64,000 nt of DNA from Pyrus communis (lineage: Eukaryota > Streptophyta > Magnoliopsida > Rosales > Rosaceae), in the NCBI RefSeq assembly GCF_963583255.1, contig NC_084811.1, positions 18,370,088-18,434,087 of the forward strand, given 5' to 3'. This document shows, in pieces, positions 56,202 to 64,000 of the stretch. Positions within the stretch are counted from its first letter, which is position 1, and each line of letters begins with the position of its first letter. Both the position numbers and the translations under genes were made by a program. A model generated the notes under the pieces. The model ran no database searches and was not told where the DNA came from. It was given only the letters and a program-made list of their open reading frames with translations.

Positions 56202-58668
56202 TGTAACAACCCGTCCGTAATATTACAATTTTATTAATTTTAAAGGAGTGAATTAACGAAAATAACCTTGAGGCAAGATTGTTGACTTTCGTTGACCGTA
56301 TTTTTGTGATGCGTACGAGCTACCATTTTATTGTATTATTGAAGTACTCGACAGTACAAACACGTAGGTGTAAGCAGAATCGAAATCGAAGTTACGATGA
56401 AGATTTTACGGAACTACGAATCCGAAAAATACTTTTGTAAAAATTACTATTTATTATTTTATATATTTCTCATAATTAATATATTATTATTTTAATAATC
56501 TTTTATTATTGTTAGGCCCGTGGGACCCACACCTCACCCAAGCTCTCCCCTCATTTTCTACCGTGTGTCTCCATCTTCTCCAACAAATTTGGATCTATCT
56601 CTCTTCACTCACGCTCTCATCTATCAGCTCTCTCTTGTCTCTCTCTCCGTGCAAGTGCAGAGAATCCTATAAACCCGAGCACCATCACTTGCCGACTCCA
56701 ACGAGCTAAACCGTCAAATCACCACACCTTATCATTCCCTACACCTTTGTTAAACTCAGATCTTCATATCGAACCTAGACTAGACCCTACGTGTTACTGT
56801 ATCACCGTTTTTGTTCGAGGAGTTTTCCGGCGAGTTTTCCACGATCCCGACCAAGGTAAGCCTGGGGACTTCCTCGATCTTTCCTTTCTTGTTCTCTGAG
56901 TTTACTTCTGAAGTTACGCATTTGTTTTGGTGTTGTTCAAGCGTAGAAAAACCTCGGGGAGCCTAGAAAACTGGTAGGGAAAATCCGTGGCCATCCGACC
57001 ACTTTCAAACCAACTTCCCAGCTAACACCGACCACGACTGGGTTACCAATAAGTATAGATCAACTCCCTACATTTCTAGCTTCAAGTTGGTTTTTGTATC
57101 ATCTATTTTGGTGGTGAATCAAGCTAGATATTAGCCCTGGAAGTTGGCCCAGAAATCAGGTCGAACCTATGCTTCGCGAAGATTGCGAGTATTGTTGTAC
57201 TTGCGAGCCTGTGGGCTGCGCGTGGAGTACACGCACCTCCTTAGAGGTATTGTGCTTCGCTACCATGGACGGCGGTGTCGACAACTTTTCTGGTCAACTT
57301 TCTGGCGATTCAATTCGCCGTGTGGCCTCTCGGGCCGCCATCCCGTTGCGGTGCTTGGGCGTGCGTGCGACGTCGTTTAGGGGAACCTGAGGTCCCTTCT
57401 TAAGTTTCTCGACGTGCCGAATTCGAATTTGCTATCCATTTTTTGAAATTCGGCAGTTTTAAAATAGTTTCTTTATTTGTCATACTTTGTACGAAAATGC
57501 ATTTATACGTTAGTACATTATATATTTACGTAAATGGTTACGTTTCTAGGTGAAGTGCATTGCAAGGATCTTCGATGCCCGCGTGGTGGGTTCAACTTGA
57601 CGACATGATTTGTGAATGGGTCTTCGCTTTTAAATACTATATATATATATATATATATATTGATCTAGTTTCCATATATATGTTTAATAAAGAATTTACT
57701 ACTATATTAGATTAACGTTTATAAGAATTAGCGAAATGACGGAATTTACGAAAGTATGCTAAATCCTACAAGATGCACAGGTATATATGGCCATGATCAA
57801 TATTTTATTTGAATAGTATGCTGTTGACTAGATTTATCAAATCAATGTGGTATGACTATATTTTCGTTGTCTGCTCATCGTGTGCTACACTAGTGTTTGT
57901 ACTTGCCCGGGCCAGGGCCAGGCTTCACGTGTATATTCACATCTCACCATACGCTCACTTTGGTTTCATTGTAGGTGCCAATCCTGTCCTAGATTGCTAT
58001 AGGCAATTAGGACTCATATGTGATGCGCATAGCACCAGTCTTCACGTGATTGTAGTACTAAAGCGTAAATCATTATTACACCCAGTCCTGTTCATGTCAA
58101 AATACCTCTACATGAACTTGTGTGTCAGATGAACCCTCAATATGATATGTTTGTCTATATGAGATTATGTGATTTCCAGATGTTAGATGTTTATTTACGA
58201 AATATATTGTGACGTATTGAATTCTTGAGAAATTACAGGCTACGGTAAGTATTTTCATACTATACATAGTATGTATATTTGGAAACTATACTTGTTTTAC
58301 GGCGAGGGGTTATTATGTTTTGAAAAGTTTTTACAAAGCTTTATTTTTTAGGCCCACTCACCTTGTTTTTCACCCTTCCAAATTTTAGTAGCTGAGATTT
58401 CGTATCGACGGGGATTCTTGGCAATCTTGGTATTGGAGATTACCTTCGATGGTATAATTCTTATTCTACTTTACTGTACTTTAGTTGTACTCACATGTGA
58501 ATTGGGTTCAATCCTGCTCATAAGCGCACTCTTATATTTAGGCACTTTTGGGTTTAAATTTATCCACATTTTCCACATCACTACACTTTATGGCTTCATC
58601 ACCTCCCGACGTTGGTCAGCACAGCTTGATTCAGAGTCCAGGTGGACCTTCCAGGTCGAGGTGTGTTG
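56202..58668 (+). repeat. 5' LTR of the decayed gypsy element
   Basis: These 2467 bp contain an AT dinucleotide run at about 57639-57661. The U5 end (from about 58590) is homologous to the tip of the solo LTR at 37857 (AGCTTGATTCAGAGTCCAGG-like block), so the two families are related. Confidence 0.85.
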
Positions 58669-58757
58669 GTTTGGTATCAAAGCATAAGTTTGGGTAGTAT
58701 TGTGTTCATCACACACGTGATGTAAGCATTTTTGGTTTTTGAACCTAATGTCGAACC

Positions 58758-61700
58758 ATGCCACCTCGTGTAATACGAAAAGAAAAAATGGTAGCTTTTC
58801 CTAAGTTTTGGGTTACTTAGACGACTTATCGACCTTCTAAAAGAACATTTTGGTGACCGCCTTTAGACTTAAATAAAGAACCTTTCTGCCAAGGAAAAAT
58901 TCCAACTTGGGATAGATTGTTAGCTCTGAACCAAGGCTAATGTATTGGTAATTGTGTGCCACCAGAGGTTTACTAATCAATCCTACTACTATTGTCTCGT
59001 CATCATTACCAACCATTTCGAGATAGGAAACCAGAAATAGTTTTGATTCCTTGGCAGCACCCATTAGTATGCCACCTATTGGAATTTCTATGAAGTTTTT
59101 CCTTCCATCGAAATTTCCAGAAATGTCTTGAGTGACAATGTGGTGCTAAAGTGGTAGCACTCGATGGAAGAACATCTAGGGGACAATCACTTTTGGTCCT
59201 CGATAGCACTAATCTTCTCAAACGTACTAGTTATAATTTCGGATCTTCAGGAGGAAGATCAAATCTCATTATACCTGTTCTGAAGTAGGTTATTAGAAAA
59301 TTCCTTTTTCTGGCTTTAGGACATTTCAACTAACATTAGTTTCCAGAATTTCTTTCGATGCTGTACTTGCCATTTTGATTAGTATATGCATGAGAGTGCG
59401 AGTTTCAGAAGCAGTAATCAATTTCCCCTAGAACCAACGAAACCAACTCTTAGGATCAATTCCTTACCAATCATCTAAAACCATCCACATGAGCGAGCTT
59501 TAACCTGTAATCAACCTACAGTGAGGCTACTAATTGATGACACCATCAGATATCCAGAAGCTATCAACTAGTATTCAGGCGGTATGATTTCTAATACCGA
59601 ACTCATGCTAGTATCTGGGAGTGATACCTTTGTACCAGAATGCCGGTTCACAGTTTCTGAGTAACGAACAATATCAAAATAGCATTATTGCATTAATTAG
59701 CAGCACGACTGATAGACTAATTAACAATGACAACCTGAGCCGAATAAATTAAAATCGTGGAAACTTAGGAGCAAGCCTTGTTGGAAAACAGTAAACTTGT
59801 AGTTGTTTTAACTATACTTTCCACTTAGGTAACTATACCTCTTCAACCAGCCATATTTTCGATCACTTCCACAAGCAAACATTAGAATTGTAGCATTAGT
59901 TAAACTCCCGTTGTAAGAACGAGATGAGTATTGAGGAAGTTGTGAAGGCCTTTAGTACATGGCCTTGTGAAAAGAAGTAGTATGGTACGTTTCGAGGGCA
60001 CATATATCCGCCGTCACTTCTCAGAATTTATCTAAGATACCACTGAAGTGAGAAGTAGAATACACTATCAATTAACTTTCTAGTATTACACCTATTTTCC
60101 TTGCATCTCATTGAACAACTTCGACATCATTGAGAAAACTTAGTTCCAAGAACTTACCAATTAGAAATGTACCCAACCAAACACTTTATCTTAGAGAATC
60201 TCAAACCTATTCGCAAAGGCGAAAGACTCAACCTTAGGATCGTACCTAGATTTTAACAACTCAATCGGGTGACAATTAAAACCGTTGATACCCATATTTC
60301 GAATTGATGGTCTACCCGACCAACTTTTAGAGTCCGAGTTTTCTTCCATAGCCTGATGAATTCGTAGTAGTCTTACTAATGACTTTCTTATCTACCCAAG
60401 CAATGAAATCAAAATTTCTAAACACAGACAGTCAGCTTTATACCAAATTCCTCTAATGTAGCTTTATTTAGATCAAGTACTTTCTTGGGAGACATGATCT
60501 CTTCAAACAATATTCATTTCTTTTCCCAAAAGGTTGTAACTGTAGAAATTGAAATCCTCACCAAGTGTTGTTGTAAATTATGAGATATCCTTGACCTTGT
60601 CAATTTTTATCGACAATTTATTAGCGACTTTTTAGCTGTAGCGTTTCTCCTCACAAGTTGACTGAGGAAAATTGGTTTAATTTTAGACGTTAAATGCGAA
60701 TAAAGTTTCTAACAACTGAGGTGTTATCTATCTCTTACCCTTGTTCGTACACTTTTCGATAACATCGATAATTTCAAAATCCACGATGACATTTTCTTTG
60801 GATGTTTTGTCTATGTAGATGCATCACGACGAAGTATAGCTTGTGCTTCCCAATGGTTGGACCTGTACAAAATGAACAATCTTATTTATGACTTAGAGTT
60901 AGCAATTAACACCTTCATTTGAAAATTGGATGACACTTCTCTGTGGAGAAACATGCCCATAATCTTTACCAACCTTAGACTTCTCAAATACATTCTCATT
61001 TAAAATAAGCTAAATTTCTGACAGTGATGATGGAAGAACCAAATCAACGTCTACAATTGCACTGTCGTGTATTACCCTAGTTGTGCAAATGTAATTATTG
61101 ATGATCACAGTAAGTGACACATGTATGCTTGAACACTTTCTGCCTGCCCTACCTTATTTCAATTAGAATTCATGAGTATTGACGTGACGTTGCCTACAAA
61201 TCAACAAGAAATCATTTGAGAGGTTATAATCACTTCCTGTATTCAACTAGAGATGGGAAAATATCATGATGAACCTCTGGTATGAGGTATCTTGTATATG
61301 TGGAGATTATGATGATGTTTCGGTGATTATCAACCGACTTGACAAGTCAGCTTACTTTCCATTGGTCCAAATGGACTACATTTTAGACCACTTGGTAAAA
61401 TTTCTCATTCTTGAATTTATCAGATTTTCTAGCGTTTCGATCAACATCTATTCTGACTATGATTCCATATTCACCTCTTTGTGCTAGAAAACATTCCAGT
61501 CGACCTTGGGTATGTGTTTATCCAACTGCACTTCATATAATGCAAACAGATCATTTAGGAAAATCGCTCGAACATCTAAACTTTCGTTGTGACCATTAAT
61601 TCCTCAATCATCCAACAAAAACTTTGCTAAATAAATCTTTATCATTGGTGATTGAATATTCCAAAAGCTACAATTGTAGTGAGATATATGCATTGAATCC

Positions 61701-62550
61701 AGTTACCTTATATTTTAGATTTGATGGACTAGTTTTGACCTTCAAATTCTTGAGTGTTCTTTTAGCCTTCTCGACATAATTTTTTGCTAAATTTGAGAGA
61801 AATTCACTATGAATCTGCTTGCTAAGGCGTTATGAACCATATTGTTCGGTTACATGGTGTGCATGTCACTACTGTATTTCACCTTGATGCACGTTTCACT
61901 TCCAAGTCTTGGGAAGTCTTCTTGAAGACCATGTGTACTAAGTTTTTTGCTAGTACCACATTTCACCCTTAGACTAACGGTTAGTTTGAACAAACTACCC
62001 AAACCTTGCTGTACATATTGCGTTCTGTTCGTTATACATACTTGGTATGGTTGTAACAGACATTTATCTTTGTTAGAGTTGCGTGTAACTACGGTTATTA
62101 TTTTGTTTATGTGTATGGTACCATTTGAGTTGTTGTATAGAGATTTTACGCACAGTACATGTTTGACAGACGAGTATTACGAACAGGAATACGAATAATT
62201 GGGATTACGATGTAGCAATATTGTGTTCTATTGACTTTGTCGCCAAAAGGGTAGTGTGTGAGCGCAATTGAGGCTTAAATCAGACGATATACGCGTGTAT
62301 TTCCCCAATGAGGGGGCATGATGGTAATAATGCACCCTCAGGAATTTCTTACTTGCTTATCGAGATAATAATGAGTTGTTGGTATTACGGGGCTGCAAAC
62401 TGTAATATCGATAACTTATTCGTTGGGTTCGTTAATCAAGTGGGCAAGTACTCTCATCTACTTTAGTATTTTTATTTATTGTTTGGGCTTGACCCAAAGA
62501 TACTACACGCATATCTTCGGAGTACGTGACGGAATGACAATCTCTTTTGG
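58758..62550 (+). pseudogene. gag-pol remnants of the decayed gypsy element
   Basis: A gag-like start, MPPRVIRKEKMVAF, lies near 58758. Beyond it, scattered matches remain: RT around 60280-60400 (FRIDGLPDQLLES), RNase H around 60820-61000 (VYVDASRRSIACAS; NNLIYDLELAINTFI), integrase at 61266-61590 (INRLDKSAYFPLVQ; FSSVSINIYSDYDSIFTS) and a second integrase-core piece at about 61838-62035 (LHGVHVTTVFHLDARFTS; FHP-TNG-FEQTTQTL). Stops and frameshifts are frequent throughout. Confidence 0.8.
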
Positions 62551-62579
62551 GGACGAAATTTTTTTTAAGGTGGGTAGAT

Positions 62580-64000
62580 TGTAACAACCATTCCCTAATT
62601 TTACGATTTTATTAATTTTAAAGGAGTGACTTGACGAAAATGCCCTTGATGCGAGATTGTTGACTTTTGTTGACCGTATTTTCGTAGCACGTATGACCTA
62701 TCATTTTATTGTATTCTCGAAGTACTTAAAGTTACGAACACGTAGGCGTAAGAGGAATCGATATTAGAGTTACGATTGAGATTTTACGGAACTACGAATC
62801 CGAAAAATACTTTTGTAAAAATTACTATTTATTATTTTATATATTTCTCATAATTATTATATTATTATTTTAATAATATTTTATTATTATATTATTATTT
62901 TAATATTATTTGGGGGATATTTTAATAATTTAATAATATTTTTAGGCCCGTGGGACCTACACCTCCCCCAAGCATTCCCTTCATTTTCTATCGTGTGTCT
63001 CCTTCTTCTCCAACAAATCTGGATCTATCTCTCTTCACTCAAGCTCTCATCTCAGCTTCATCTTGTGTCTTTCTTTGTTAGTGCAGAGAATCATGCAAAC
63101 CCGAACACCATCACTCGTCGGCTCTGGTGAGCCAAATCGTCAAACCAACATACCTTGTCATTCCCCATACCTGTGTTAAACTCAAATCTTCCATCAAACC
63201 TAGACCAGACCTTACGCATCACTGTAGCATCGTTTCTATTCGACGAGTTCTCCACGATCTCGACCAAGGTAAGCCTCAGGACTTCCTCGATCTTTCCCTT
63301 GTTGTCTGAGTTTACTTTTGAAGTTACGCGCATGTTTTGGTGGTGTTCAAGGTAGAAAAACCTTGGGGACAATTTTCCAAAAAACTGGTAGGAAAAACCG
63401 TGGCTATCCGACCACTTCAAACCAACTTCTTGGCCAACACCGACCATGACTGAGCTACCAATAGGTATGGATTGACTCCCTACATTTCTAGCTTCAAGTT
63501 GGTTTTTATATCGTCGATTTTGGTGGTGAATCGAGCTAGATATTAGCCCTGGAAGTTGCCCCAGAAATCAGGCCGAACATATGCTTCACGAAGACGGTGA
63601 GTACTATTGTACTCACGAGTGCTTAGGCTACACGTGGTGCTTCAGTGCTCGGGGCGTGGAGCACATGCGCCTTCCAGGAGTTACTATGCTCCACTGCCGT
63701 CCACGGCAGACGCTGACAACTTTTCCAACTAACTTTTCGGTGACTCAATTCGGCGCGTGGCCTTTTGGGCCACCATCCAGTGGCAATGTGTAGGGGAACC
63801 TGAGGTCCCTCTTTAAGTTTCTCAACGTGCCAAATTTGAATCAGCCGTTCGTTTTCCAAAATTCAACCATTTTAAAATAGTTTCTTTATTTGTCATACTT
63901 TGTACAAAAACGCGTTTATACGTTAGTAGGTCATATATTTACGTAAATGGTTTCGTTTCTAGGTGAAACACATTGCAATGATCTTCAATGCCCATGAAGT
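62580..64000 (+). repeat. 3' LTR of the decayed gypsy element, partial
   Basis: It matches the 5' LTR from 56202 to about 57580. The right end lies outside the window, so the target duplication cannot be checked. It has an extra ATTATT-rich block near 62880-62940 relative to the 5' LTR. Confidence 0.9.

Larger units (their letters stand above)
56202..64000 (+). mobile_element. Large decayed Ty3/gypsy element, runs off the window
   Basis: The 5' LTR 56202-58668 and the 3' LTR (from 62580 on, cut by the window end) both start TGTAACAACC and share long stretches (ATTTTATTAATTTTAAAGGA; GGCCCGTGGGACC). The PBS is TTGGTATCAAAGC (58671-58683) and the PPT AAGGTGGGTAGA (62567-62578), preceded by GGGGACGAAATT as in many plant gypsy elements. 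Internal coding remnants follow the order gag start, RT, RNase H, integrase. The 5' LTR ends TGTTG where TGTCA is expected, a decay of the terminal CA. Confidence 0.9.

Noticed and set aside
57144..57390. Two overlapping frames of 73-78 codons
   Set aside because: They are inside the 5' LTR, and the homologous part of the 3' LTR (around 63581) does not keep the same reading.

Overview
The window is nuclear plant DNA. It contains spliced eudicot genes with GT-AG introns, plant LTR retrotransposons, MITEs and a Cassandra TRIM element. The retroelement families and the two genes look Rosaceae-like (apple, pear or a relative); that placement is inferred from remembered sequence similarity and was not computed.

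Only two host genes can be supported, both on the minus strand and both apparently intact. (1) A B1-type mitotic cyclin (14498-16868, 7 exons, 497 aa) has a destruction box, an intact cyclin box and a promoter with four AACGG (MSA) cores, the usual mark of G2/M expression. (2) A SCAB-type plant actin-binding protein (coding 20840-30293, 12 coding exons, 489 aa) has an extra 5' UTR exon at about 31470-31683. I rebuilt both exon chains from splice sites and reading frame, and they close exactly from ATG to stop.

The rest is transposon-derived. Left part (719-13336): an internally deleted Ty3/gypsy element with a perfect CTTTG target duplication, scattered LTR-like repeats with decayed primer-binding sites, and a PIF/Harbinger element with a broken transposase plus a related shorter derivative 2 kb away. 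Between the genes (17629-19600): a hAT-type MITE and a Cassandra TRIM whose 5' LTR carries 5S-rRNA-like sequence. Upstream of SCAB (30942-34863): the SCAB 5' UTR exon and part of its intron are duplicated, and the second copy lies between two LTR-plus-leader fragments that face each other. At 35585-37195 there is a Mutator-type foldback element filled with purine-rich repeats. At 37803-49310 there is a three-level nest: a solo chromovirus LTR inside the 5' LTR of a Tat-lineage gypsy element, which itself sits inside a small DNA element. The right part holds a small copia-like element, a Harbinger-like element carrying a LINE RNase H fragment, and a large decayed gypsy element whose 3' LTR runs off the end of the window.

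I found no undescribed multi-gene system. The most unusual signals are (a) a 30-nt hairpin repeated eight times in two related LTRs, with compensatory changes in both stems; (b) the captured SCAB 5' segment between convergent LTRs; and (c) an inverted U5/primer-binding-site duplication at an LTR tip. Stretches not listed as features or described below hold nothing I recognise.
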